From Phoenix dactylifera (Eukaryota > Streptophyta > Magnoliopsida > Arecales > Arecaceae), in NCBI RefSeq assembly GCF_009389715.1, contig NC_052399.1:13643646-13707645 (forward strand): a stretch of DNA of 64,000 nt, written 5' to 3'. Made by a program: the position numbers and the translations under genes. Every line of letters begins with the position of its first letter. The first letter of the stretch is position 1. A model generated the notes under the pieces. It did not search any database and was not told where the DNA came from. It saw nothing but the letters and a program-made list of their open reading frames with translations. Below are positions 38,122-49,755 of the stretch, one piece after another.

Positions 38122-39163
38122 CTTCCTCTCCCTCCCTCCAAGAACTTCTCGAATCCCTTGAGAGATAAACAGCGAGCAGGACCCGCGGCGCCGTAGGTTC
38201 TAGCTTTCGAGACAACCAGAAACGGGCTATAAATAGAATGGGAGAGAGAAAAAGGAGAGAGATAAATATATTCGAGAGGGGCATTGTGGGAAACGGGCGT
38301 TTGGAGCGTCGCCTTCCCGACACGATCCGGTGTGACGGGAAAACGGTATAATATTCCGAGTTCACGGCGACATCCGCCACCTGTCTCCGCTCCGTTGGAT
38401 GACCGTTGCGATTCGGAACGGATTTCGGCTAGTGCGGTGAGGTTACCGCATCATGATACGTGGGGTCACCCCGCGTTGCGCGATTTGTGCCTATTCGTCC
38501 GGTGCAATGATATAATATGATGATGATGACGGAGAAAGTTATTCCCAGAAGCAAAAGGTGATGGTGATGGCGGAAAGGATTCGCCCCAGGGCTTCTCACA
38601 ACAACCACTTTTTATTTGCATGTCAATAAAATAAAATTTGCTCTAAGGCTATGTCAAATTCACTTGTACAAAACAAAAACAAATAATATACTATACAAAC
38701 TTATTAAAAAATTCGTGTACTACTTTATTTATTATATTTGAAATATAAAGGCTCCACATCCTTCATCCATCATCATTTATTTGTATTATAATTATACAGA
38801 GCATAACTAAATATTTTTTTAAAAAAATATAGTCATAATAAAAGGAAATGATTTATCAATTTCAATAATTTTTTATTTTCTAGGTCTATTATTTTGGAAT
38901 TTCAATATCTAATTTTTAAGTTATTTATACTCGAGTGATTATATGGTTTAGTTCATGTTCCTTTTTTTTTTTTCTTTAGGCAAAGAGAATTCAATATCTT
39001 TTGGTGCTTCTCAATAACAATAAAGTTATAAATACAAAATAATAAAATATATATACTTTATATTTTTATATTTTTTTTTGAGAAAACAACTTTAAGTATT
39101 TTCTAATTCAATATCTTCTTAAGAATCACCAAATTCAAATGCTATTATAGATTAAACAGTCCT
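38122..39163. other. Intergenic upstream of the Nudix gene
   Basis: The first 400 bp is GC-richer and includes a nearly symmetrical CTATAAATAG (38227-38236) that may be the TATA element. From 38600 on it is AT-rich filler without a gene. Confidence 0.5.
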
Positions 39164-39175
39164 AAAGAAAAGTAC

Positions 39176-39673
39176 TTTTTTTTTTTTTTTTTGCTGAAAA
39201 CGGGTACTTCATACAGTACGGGTATGAATACACCCAATAAAGTCAAAATACAAAACCTCACGGAGTGCCAATGGCAGCTCCGCCTCCCCTGCCCAGAGGG
39301 CATACCCCGAATGGTGGGCCACATGGCCAGCCACCCAATCGGCTGCCCCATTGGCCTCCCTGAATACATGTGTGGCCAAAGTGGCCCCTCCCTGACTCAT
39401 CATCACAATATCACGAATCAAGGGATGGACTGTGGTCTCACCCCCCAATCCCCTCTGAATCCATCGGACAACAGTGGCCGAGTCCCCCTCCAAAATAATC
39501 GAGCTGGCCCGCAGTACTACCCTCGCATGTCGAAGGCCTACCCAGGCAGCGTGCAACTCTGCTCCAGGCACCGATGTATCAAACAGCTGACAACCACCTG
39601 CGGCCACTACCCTGGAGTGTGGGCCTCGTATGACAAAGCCTGCACCGCCCCGCGCGCCGCCATCCAGAACCGA
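39176..39673 (-). mobile_element. Short 5'-truncated LINE insertion (RNase H end) with perfect 12-bp target duplication
   Basis: On the minus strand the insertion starts within the RNase H domain (SVLDGGARGGAGFVIR), just past the first catalytic Asp. It stays open through CQLFDTSVPGAELHAAW, IILEGDSATVVRWIQRG and DWVAGHVAHHSGYALW to a stop near the 3' end, then an A-run (T-run on plus, 39176-39192). The perfect duplication AAAGAAAAGTAC flanks it at 39164-39175 and 39674-39685. The lack of stops and the intact duplication mark a recent insertion of the same family as 18780-20925. Confidence 0.92.
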
Positions 39674-39685
39674 AAAGAAAAGTAC

Positions 39686-40416
39686 ATTGAAAAATAACTT
39701 TTTTAAAGCATGGAGATAGGCATAACTTTTTTCTAAATTTTAAATATTCTGACAGGAGAAAGGCAGCCTTCCCATTTTTGTTTCTATACCTTTCGATCGG
39801 CCAGGTGTCAGCTAGTCTGGCCATTTGGATACTTTTATAGCAAGATGCCCACTCAGCTGATTCCTACGCTGCCAGGGTTGGTAGATTCTTATTTGCATTA
39901 TTAGTATCTAATGATGCGCTTGATATTTTCGGATGCCAGAAATCGTGGCTCACATGGAATCCTTTCACGATATAATATGTGCAAAGTAGCGGAAACAAGA
40001 AAATGGGCACCGGATTCACTTATCCACGCTAGATGTGCTCCATAGTCGTCAAGGATGACGTAGAACGCGGGTCCAAAAAAACATAAAAAACAAGAGCTCC
40101 AATACCTCACTATTTATGTTAGATTGTGTACTTGGATAAGATGGACCCGGGAAGGCACTTAAAAGTTTTTGGACTTACATGGACCTAGAGAAAACCAGGC
40201 ATGGAACTGGATGTCCAGCCGCTGTATTGCTTACAGGTATGTCCTATGTGGACAAGTGTTGATAATTAGAAGGTGGTAGGAAGAGAGAAGTAGGCTGGGT
40301 TCGGATGTGTCGCATGTCCTGTCCTGACTAGAAGATTCTAAAAATATCAAAATTTATCTAAAAGTTAAGATGATATATATGAATAATCCAAGAGTTAGCT
40401 GCATGTTTTTGTCTCT
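39686..40416. other. Intergenic between two LINE fragments
   Basis: Nothing recognised; mixed-composition DNA without a supported gene or repeat. Confidence 0.4.
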
Positions 40417-40430
40417 GTTTCTTCTTTTTG

Positions 40431-40753
40431 GCTGGTTCATCATATAATGCGTGTACGAATATATCCAATAAATCTATAAAACACAAGCTTCTAGAGTGCC
40501 CGAGGCAACTCCTCCTCGCCTGACCACAAGATATACCCTGAGTAGTTAGCCGTGTAGGCATGCCACCCAGTCGGCAGGCTTGTTGGCTTCTTTAACTACA
40601 TGCTTGGCCTAAAAGGCGACCTCATCCCTTGTCATCATCCAGATGTTCCGGAGCAAAGGGTGGTCCGAGCCCATATCCCTCGAACCCCTCTGAATTCAAC
40701 TAATCACCGTAGCTGAATCGCCCTCCAAGATAACCAAACTGGCATGCAACACC
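40431..40753 (-). mobile_element. LINE RNase H fragment, older copy
   Basis: The minus strand reads ILEGDSATVI, WIQRGSRDMGSDHPLL and DWVACL, the same RNase H tail as at 18780-20925, with several stops and frame changes. T-rich near-identical flanks (GTTTCTTCTTTTTG at 40417-40430 and GTTCTTCTTTTTTG at 40754-40767) may be its target duplication but are of low complexity. It is more eroded than the copy 0.75 kb to the left. Confidence 0.8.
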
Positions 40754-41099
40754 TGTTCTTCTTTTTTGTTTGTAAGAATTTTCGGACATCAATTTATGAC
40801 ACTGCTAGGATATATAAATCATTTCTTTCTTTGAGCGAATGAGATGGAATTCACACTCTAAACATTGTTGACTCTGGAAGCTCCTTTTGGAGCAAGGATG
40901 CGATCGTTGGATGATAGCTCAATACACAATGCTGGGATATGTCCCTTGGTTATGAAGGAAATATATATTCCGCAAGATGAACAAGAAAGTAGAGAGAGAC
41001 GAGAGAGATTAGATCTTTCAAACAATAAGATTTTTTTGTAAGCCAAATTAGCAATATGTTGACATAGTGCTCATCTTGTCGCAAATCTTACCAGCAAAC

Positions 41100-42207
41100 T
41101 CAGCACCATTCAGCTAGATTCACCTTTTTGTTCACATGGCTTGTCGATCCAATTTGATGACAATGTGGAGAAGGTAACATGCTATAGAGTCGTGGCAAGT
41201 GCGGTCGACGTGTTTGATCACCTAAGTTCTTTTCTTATTTACTTTAATCCCTTGCTGAGTCAGGGTGAGCAATTAAACAACTCTCTAAGATATATGTCAT
41301 TATATTATGAAAGAATATTTTGCTATTTTGTAGTCTCGTAGTCGTCATTCACGAAGAAAGGGTCCATTGGGCTACAAAAACTGTTCATCTTGTTGTCGGC
41401 ACCGTCATTGTCCGCGTTAGACTCAAGGGGTTCACGTTTGAGCTTGTGCAGCGATGGATTTAGGAGGTTAAACCTAAGATTTAAACAAATTTTGAGTATA
41501 AATTATGGGGTCTGCATGTGTTTAACTTTGGTCGATCTATTCCCCCGGGATTATATTGGCACTGATATGAGTTTGGGTTCTTGGCAGACCAATGTGTTGT
41601 TCAACTTGATGCAAGATGCACTGTATCCATCCTCCAGACAGGCCATTCGGATGATGATCAGGCTATTGGTCCGAAAGAAATTTGATCAGGTTCTTCCTTG
41701 ATAAGTTATCTTCAACCAAGACGGTTGCTTGGAAGCTAGATTTTGTCCTCTCTTTCGGATTGGACGATTTGGATGGATTCAGTTCTATGCTTGCAAGTCT
41801 CAAATGCAACCTGTAGATTTTGTCAGACCGATGATTGGAATTTCAGACGTAACCTTAGATTGTTCTCACGCTCCTTTTCATATCTGGAAGGTCAGCCTGC
41901 TGCTTCCCTCTGATCTATCTCGGTCTCCTGCTCAGAGCTTTGGTTGAGTTTCTACGCAGGCAATTCATGTTCGTTGGGGCTTGCTTTTGATTCATGGTTT
42001 TCTTACTTCGTTACATCTGGCCTGAAGTATCACCTATATCAACTCTATCTGTTTGATGTACCTGAAACTTCTAAGGTTTAAAGAGCTTCTATGACCTACA
42101 GAGACCCCTCTTTCTCTCTCTGTGTGTTCATTAATTTGTATATTCTTCTTCATGAATAATAATTGTTGGCAATTGCCAACTTTTACCTTCAAAAAAAAAA
42201 AAAAAAA
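41100..42207 (+). other. Possible A-tailed retroposed sequence of unknown origin
   Basis: The plus strand has three medium open frames (41141-41341, 41390-41701, 41729-41947) in one direction, followed by 3'-UTR-like sequence and an uninterrupted A18 run (about 42190-42207). This pattern fits a retrocopy or a degraded non-LTR element. I recognised no domain and found no target duplication. The left boundary is a guess. Confidence 0.35.
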
Positions 42208-43059
42208 ACTTAACCATCGATCCAACCCTATTTTAAGATTCAAATCCTAGTGGTGGTATCCCCACAATGCTTTCAAAAAATAATAAAAAAAAAATCAATA
42301 CATGGTCAAATAACTATACGTATTAGAGGAGAGATAGCACGTCTCAGGTAGGTGCATGCATGCATTGAAATGGTACGACGCGGAGCAGGTGGTCTTACGG
42401 TCAGTCTTATCCACAGCTGCCATCTTAGGACTTTGAGGGTCCCTCCACGGCTCTACCACAAATCTACGAGCCAGAGGAGTTGCCAGTCTAGAACTTAGAG
42501 ATGTACCGAGGACTAGTACTACTACCATAGTACCGTGCCAATTCTCTCTTTCTAATGCTACATGACACAGACATTTTCATTAGAAGAGAATAGTCCTCCT
42601 ATGATTACTGGCAAAGCACTCTTGTGGTTGTTTTCAATCCTATTCAGGAGTAGAATGGAGAGGGAACAAAACCAACTAGATATGATGGACAAATATCCTT
42701 TCGAATTAAATTCTATTCTTTGATTCTTCGATTAGCTTATGTACAAAGTCCCTTCAATTCCAATATCTAATCTTTGATTCTTTGTTTGATGGCTAGGCAT
42801 CATCCATTTGAGAAAGGGAAGAGGGACAGATCAGGAGCCTTTTTAATGGCTTTGCATGATGGGATCCTGTTACAGAGTTAATTTTGAAATAAGTCCTTTT
42901 CTCTCAACAAATCCAGCTCAATCGATCGTGTCTTTGCTGAAGTGAAACCGCAGTAGTACTAGTTCTAATTCATTTGTTTTTCAAATATTGTTAATTTTCA
43001 CAAAAGGTTGGATTATTATTATTGATTTCATTCTTTGTAGCTTCATCCTAATCTTATTT
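42208..43059. other. Intergenic
   Basis: No gene or structured repeat recognised. Short low-complexity A runs at 42276-42295. Confidence 0.4.
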
Positions 43060-43570
43060 TCCATTCTCCTCCAAAGTCTGATTAGAGTCGAGCTGAAATC
43101 GGATTGGATGCTAGTACATCTATATTCATATTTATTTTGTTTGATGAATATATATACGAATACGGATATTAGTTGGATACAAAAATTCATATCAATATTT
43201 GTTTTAAACGGACACGGATACAAATCGGATACCAAAAGTATGAATATAAATACAGATATAAATTAAATAATTAAACTTTATGGCCACTGAATCAAATATA
43301 TTACTAGGTGGATGATAAATCAAGTTCATAGCAAATCAATTTGTTAAAAGTTCATGAGTGCTATATAAAATTAAATAGGATTATAGATAGAATCAGTTTT
43401 TCGGATACAAATTGGATAGTTATCTATCCATATCCATATCCATTTTTCTTTATTGGATATAGATACAAATATGGATATTAGTCGGATGCTCAAATTTCTA
43501 TTCATATCTGGATATATTTGAATATAAAAATGGATCCGTACTAATATTATCCGATCCACTTTCATCCCTA
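43060..43570. repeat. Terminal-inverted-repeat-like element rich in GGATA motifs
   Basis: The left end reads GCTGAAATCGGATTGGATGC (about 43091-43110). The reverse complement of the right end reads TAGGGATGAAAGTGGATCGG (about 43551-43570), which is similar over the GGAT core. The inside is full of GGATAC/GGATAT and TATCC motifs in both orientations. A related structure is at 46985-47935. Exact ends are uncertain. Confidence 0.45.
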
Positions 43571-46500
43571 AATTAGAGCCTTTGGCAAAAGCTCCACTAT
43601 ATTGCACAAAGAACTCTCTCTTTTTTTTTCGGAAAAAGAAAAATAATGGTAGCACCATCAAATCCAAAACCTATTTCCATTTAGAGCAGGGGGCAATTGC
43701 TGCACTATGGTACAGTTAGCAACAACAAGAATTTGGTTCTCAAAAAAAGGGAATTTAGGTTGAAAACATGGCCCCATTAGCTTCTTTTCCTTGTCGGAAG
43801 GATTTTGTCTAACGAGAGAGAGAGATCATAGACACAATACTAAAAGAGAAGAGTCAAATACAAAGGAAAGACTGAAAGAGTGGGAGGTTTTGGAAGATGC
43901 GTGTTGTTTTCAGACTCATATATGGCAAGAACCACATCATCCATTTCTGAAAAAAATGCTAGTGTGGGTTGAGTATTTTTTTTTTTTTTAAAGAACATAC
44001 TTCTTTTGTTGACTTTGAATTCCAATTAGGAGACCGTATATTCTAAGGTTACAGATTCTTGACCCAACTCATCAAATGAATTCAAATTCAAGAAAAAAGT
44101 AATAAGTTTGAATTGTATATAGTTCGGTCCAATCATAAATGGGTTGACCTGATCAGCATCTTAGATCAAGTTCAGGTTCATAGGTTCAACATATCCTATC
44201 CTAATTAACCTCTCTAATATCCATGGTAGGTCAACATTATTACCACTCATGCCTAAAATTTTTGGTTTATAGGTTCGGCGCATCCTACCCCAGCCGAACT
44301 GTTCAATATTTAAGTTAGGTCAATGTCATTATAGATCAAGCCTGAACATCAAATAATATCAACCATTTTAATTTTATATACAACTAAACTTATGAAGAAG
44401 AATATTTACATGTACCAAAAATAAGATGGCATCAAATTGTGTAGTAAATTAGTTCTCGATGAAATATTAACATCGACTAATATATAATGGGAAAGGTTCA
44501 ATATAGACTATTTTTGAATGCGAAGGCAAATGATACTAATGCAAAATTTGGAGGAGACTCATTTCTGTTAATACAAAAGTTGGAGGAGGCCGTTGCAATG
44601 AGCTGGATTAAAATAGTATAGAGGCCGCTCTTTCATGTGAAAGAATGATCGGTCTTTTTTCATGGCGTCGACCGTTGGATCGTACCCAGCACAAATCTCA
44701 AAACATTTCTAACTCCTTCATTCATCACTGCACAGATCTCAAAGTGACCATTATGCGATCCAATGGTGGACTCATGTGAAGGAAGGGGATTCTTTCTTTT
44801 GTGCGGAAGATACAACCTATGTCCTTTTGTCATAGAGGTTTGTGAAGCTAAAACTGATTGGTTTCGTGCTTTGGCCTAAAACCTTCTTGGGCCGAGATCT
44901 CTGCCATTATGGCCCATGCACAAAGGAAGCATAGCAATAGGGCCTCCATTGTTCTCCTGCATTGCCACACACAATAGTAGTAGAGCAGAAATCGCACTGC
45001 CAAGACACCTGACTATCAAGTTAAAAGTTTTAAAATTTCTTAACATAAAAAGCCACCACAACTTTTACGACTACAAAACATCAAACTGATCGTGTTCTCA
45101 TCTGCTAAAAAAATGATTCAGAGGAAGAGAGATGAGCGTAATCAGTTCATAGAGATGAAAACTAATCACAAATAAAGTAATTCATTCCTTTACAAGGCTG
45201 TCATCAAACACACTCATCTTCTACTCTCGAATTTTTAATATCAAAAATAATTTAGCTAGGCAAAGGCTAGCCAGAAGGTATTATATGAGTTCTTTGATGC
45301 TGTATAAGTATCCAAAATCTACCAAACGAATAACCGATATGGGACTAAATACTCATCCGCATGGTCCTCATATACTCTTTCCGTTTAAGCCCCGACGTTC
45401 TAGCACCACGATCGGCCTATGGTCAGGCCTAAAAAATTCGTGCTGCGATATCTTCTAATCCACATAGGTTATGGGTCAAGTCCTAGCTCATTTTCATCCC
45501 TTTTTTATCGAGACAATGCAGGCATGGATCCTAACATGGTTGATATTGTACGATTCTTGCAAGTAGTGGGAGTAGAAGAAGTATGATTTGATGAAATGTA
45601 GCTTCGAAAGTAACATTCACTTCAATTGAAAATTTTGGAATCGAATTTTTAGTCGAAGTGGTTGTGCTTGTCTTGATTTGCATGAATTCGTATTAATTAC
45701 ACAAAGGAAAATAATCTCGATGTAAATCATATCTTTTTCTATGACAAAGCTGGTTATTGCCATCACCATTGTGTATGCCTCCTCTCATCACCCTAATTTT
45801 AGGATGCATTAGACCAACATAGAGTTACAAGTGTGATTTACCACAGTTTTGAAGTAAATCACTAGATAGAGATTCTAGAGTGTTTGTGAAGGTGGAAGCA
45901 TAAAAAGCTATGTTCTTGGTTAGCTATTCCAGATTATTTGCTAAGCTGCTCTCTGGTTTGTACTTGAAAAGAGTAGTTGATCTTATTATTATTAAGATTG
46001 TATTTCGATAATATGGATGTCTTCGTCTTTAATCAAAGACAAATCCTTCAAAAGTTCAACAAGAGGTTTTGTAGTCAAGATCGGAATTCATGAGATTTTT
46101 CAACTAGATGATTTGTAAATTTATTAACTATGCTTTGTGTAGGTTGAATCATCATATTGTGAACATATGCTGATGTTGACTTTAGTTAATTAGATGACTT
46201 AATTCTATGAGTTGGCCATCCTCTTCTAAGAGCTTGCTTTAGAGCGAGGTTTAGGGTTCAAACACTTATAATCACATTTCCATCTAAATTCTCATTAAAA
46301 AAAGGAAAGATAATGGTGCCATTACTTGAAATCACGTCTCAAATCATAACATGCATGAGTTTTTTTGATCATTATGTCTCTAAAGTTGAGTAACAATTTC
46401 TATGTGAACTAAGGAGTTGTTTCTAAGCATTGCGGCATTTTCATCATGATTCTCTCAAAGAAAATAAAAAAAGGAAAGATAATAGTAGAATTTATATCAT

Positions 46501-46984
46501 TCTCAAACCATAACATGTACTATAATTGAGGACCTTTGTATCTGTGAACTAAAGAACCACTAACATATATCCTCTTCATTATAATTGGCATCATTGCACA
46601 TCTTTGTTCATGTCACATTTCTATATTATAATAACGCCTGCACAAATATGGGTTTAGTTGGGTATTATTTCAGCTTGATTGATAGTGAAGATTACATATA
46701 ATATTAATATAAGCTAGATAAGGCTGAGGGTTATGCACTATGGATTTGAGATGTTTTCAAGGATTATTGATCAGTTTATCTGAGCAATTAATCCGAGCTA
46801 AATCCAGTGTGGATCGCGGTTAATCTTACCAATTTAAATTCAAAGTATAATTCAATGCACATTGCACAATCTACTAAGATATTTAGTTGAGTTAGAAATT
46901 GAGTTTTGGCTAACCTAAGATCAATTTGGCTACTACTTGCATTAATGCAAGAAGGGTGAAACTTGCACCCCAACAAGTAGAAGT
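43571..46984. other. Gene-poor intergenic DNA
   Basis: No gene is supported over 3.4 kb. It holds a GGTTCA/AGGTCAA-type dispersed repeat at about 44130-44340 and, at 45290-45480, a repeat with GATATGGGACTAAATACTC that recurs at about 57105-57190 (AATGTGGGACTAAATACATG). Confidence 0.5.
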
Positions 46985-47935
46985 AAAAATGGATTGGATA
47001 ATATCAATTCAAACCATTTGCATATCTGAAGTTGTTTAATATAGATATTGATTTTGTCATTCAATTAAAATCTACATCTATATTTCCATCAAAGAAAAAT
47101 TAATGTGAAAATAGATGCATGATGTCTCATTTGTATCCAAATTTTTTATTGTGTTTGCAGTAATATTTAGTCTTTGATAGCTCTAATAAACTCCAAAGTT
47201 AAGCAAGTGACAATCTCCACATATCTTAAATTTTTGTTTCTATCAATATAGTGATATCTTCAATTTGGTGAATTACATACTCAATAAGTACTCAACAAAA
47301 TCATTAGAATCTACTAAAAGAGTTAAGTGATTAAGTGGATATAACTATATCTTTTTATTTATTGTACCTTGTTTGTTTGTTGTGAAAAAATGAAAGGCTT
47401 ATATAACTATTTTGAGCTCATAAAATATAAAATGCGATAACGTTCTAATTTTGAAGTTCAACTATTTAATCTATATCCACATTTGTATTCTTGTTGGCAA
47501 GATCTAATTGTCATTTGTATCTACTTAAACAAATATAAGTATAAAATTAGCATATGATTAATATCTAGATTTGCATTCACATTCATCAAATAAAAATGGT
47601 TGGAGCTTCAGGTGTCCTTTTGGGATGGCAAGAACCAAACAGTACTATGTGGGACTTTATGAGGATGAAGGGATCAAGAATTGAGCTCAGGTTTTAAGTA
47701 AGCTAATTCTATTTTGGGCATGGTTGGCTAGAATATTATTGAGTTAGAGCTTGTTAGGGGACATATTCTATCCCTTTTTTCTTCTTCTTTCTTCTTTTAT
47801 TCTCTCTCTTCTCCCACCTCTGGAACTCTTCAATTAATCCCCTTAATAAATTGCTTGAAACTTTTGCACTATTTTTTCTCAAAAAGGATACGGATATCTG
47901 TGTCCATATCTAATCCAATTTTAACCCTACCGACA
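46985..47935. repeat. Possible second GGAT-type element with inverted ends
   Basis: The left end AAAAATGGATTGGATAAT (about 46986-47003) resembles the reverse complement of the right end, TAAAATTGGATTAGATATGG (about 47907-47926). The interior has repeated ATCTACATCTATAT and GATTTGCATTCAC-like pieces and no coding frame. It may be two nested or unrelated repeats. Confidence 0.35.
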
Positions 47936-49275
47936 GGCGTTGGACAAGAAACCATGCACTTTAAAACAATGGATTGTAGCCACAGTTTTCTTTGACCTAT
48001 CCTACGAGCGCCCTAAGTTTAGTTCATCATATTGAAGTACTATACGACAAGGAATTTGCTTTTGGTTGGATTATTTATAACGTGTCTAAGAGTAGTATTT
48101 TCAGGATTTTAATTCCATGATAAAGAAATTTTCAAGATCTCTATAAATAGAAGAATGGATGTCCTTGTTTTCAAAAGAAAATAGTGTCTTGACAGTCTAT
48201 GCAGATCTTGAAGGTATGCCTTTTATACAGATTTGTGCATTCTACCTATATCATAATTTTGAAATAATATTATTCATTTTTTATATAGAACAAGTTTGTT
48301 GCATATCATTTTAATGATCGAATTCCATCGATATTTCATGCATATGTTTTACCTTTATCTAGTCATTTTTCTTAGTTTATTTATTTATTTGTTATTTTCC
48401 AACTATCAAATGTATAGTTATTATGCTATCAAGTGAGAATGACATAAAGTTCTGTAATGCTAGGATCTTCATCATTTTCAATAGTGCACAGAATTTTGCG
48501 TGATGAAAGATAATGTTCTATTTTGATTTTAATTTTAAATCATTATATTTCTTTATTGCCAAAGGATATGTTCAATCATTTAATGAATCACATCCAAATT
48601 TATTGTTTGTTTGTGAATTTGATTCATGCTCTAATTTTTGGAGATTATATTTTTGTGATTAAGAGATGGAGTCAGCAAGATAAAAAGATTTTTCCTTCCT
48701 CTTTTTGTTTATGATAACTATATTTATTTATTTTTAATAATTTGTGTTTCAAAAAATTTGTGTTGGAAATTAAATCAAGAAATCAGGATTTGATTTCTAA
48801 AAGTATTTGGTTAGTTCTACTCATTTAAGTTTAAGCAAAGTATAATTCTAAGATCCATTAGTTTAAAATCTTGACTATAAGAACTAACTAAATTAACTTG
48901 ATCAAAATACCCTTCCTATTTTTTCCTTTTATAACGTTAGTTTTTAAGTTCCATATACGCGTTAATCTTATACATGATAACTTTGTGTCTAAGATGTTGA
49001 TGTTTGATGCTACATTCTTGAGATGCTGTCTAAGTGAACAAGATCTATCTTTAGAGTTACAACTAAGAATAATTCAAACGCAGCATTAAAAGCTTCCTAG
49101 AACACATACCGCCATCTCATTTAATATTGCAGCAAAACTTGCCACATTATTCAAATATTGAGCTTCCTCTTGTTACTGAAGCTCACTGTTTCTGTTCTTT
49201 TACTTAGATCTAGCATCATTAACAGCAGGGCATAGAACTAGCAAACAAAGATTTGAAGCTTCTACATATCATCAA
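47936..49275. other. Upstream flank of the RING-H2 gene
   Basis: AT-rich DNA without a supported gene. A CTATAAATAG at 48142-48151 is TATA-like but too far from 49276 to assign. Acceptor-like TTACTTAG (about 49201-49208) would allow an upstream non-coding exon. Confidence 0.4.
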
Positions 49276-49755
49276 ATGAATTCATCGGATTTCTTCCAGC
49301 ACATCAGGAGATTGCGAGCCCGCCTCATTTATCAAAGAAATCTGCTTGCAAACATGGAGGGAATGGAGTTCCTCAAAAGACATCTACTTCGCGATTCTGA
49401 GCAAATAATAAACCATCTAAACACTGTCGAAGCAATGTCTGTTGCTGATGGCTCAAATAGGCATCACAGTTTGTCTACCGAATTTGACCAAAGATACGAG
49501 AATCTTATGCAGAGCATAGAGTTTACGCTAAGCCTTGCAGCACAAATCATGCTCGTAAGAGAAGGACGGATGAGCGAGGTCCGTATAACGCAAGCTGACG
49601 TGCGAGCTCATGCATCTTGTAGAGCCTGTGGTGAAAGGTTTACGGAGGGAGTGGTGGTAGGAGTTTTGAGATGCTCGCATAGATTCCATCGAAGATGTAT
49701 TGTTGGTAGATTTGCAACACAGACAAGGTGTCCAGCTTGCGGGATTCAGATATAA
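49276..49755 (+). CDS. Intronless RING-H2 finger protein, probable E3 ubiquitin ligase, 159 aa
   Basis: A single open frame of 159 codons. Residues 1-100 are helical and charged (RRLRARLIYQRNLLANMEG, EQIINHLNTVEAM, MQSIEFTLSLAAQIML) with no signal peptide or membrane segment I would defend. The C-terminal 45 residues form a C3H2C3 RING: C115, C118, C133, H135, H138, C141, C152, C155, with spacing C-x2-C-x14-C-x-H-x2-H-x2-C-x10-C-x2-C, as in RING-H2 E3 ligases that recruit a ubiquitin-loaded E2. The Trp that usually follows the sixth ligand is replaced (CIVGRF), which might weaken E2 contact. The frame ends four residues after the last Cys. It could be a young or lineage-specific gene or a retrocopy; there is no A-tail next to it. 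Confidence 0.75.
   Translation: MNSSDFFQHIRRLRARLIYQRNLLANMEGMEFLKRHLLRDSEQIINHLNTVEAMSVADGSNRHHSLSTEFDQRYENLMQSIEFTLSLAAQIMLVREGRMSEVRITQADVRAHASCRACGERFTEGVVVGVLRCSHRFHRRCIVGRFATQTRCPACGIQI

Noticed and set aside
38227-38236. CTATAAATAG as a divergent promoter for a plus-strand gene
   Set aside because: It is nearly symmetrical, but no plus-strand gene follows; I only mention it as a possible Nudix TATA.
48060-48180. TATA-like CTATAAATAG region resembling an LTR promoter fossil
   Set aside because: Isolated motif without paired repeats or element parts.
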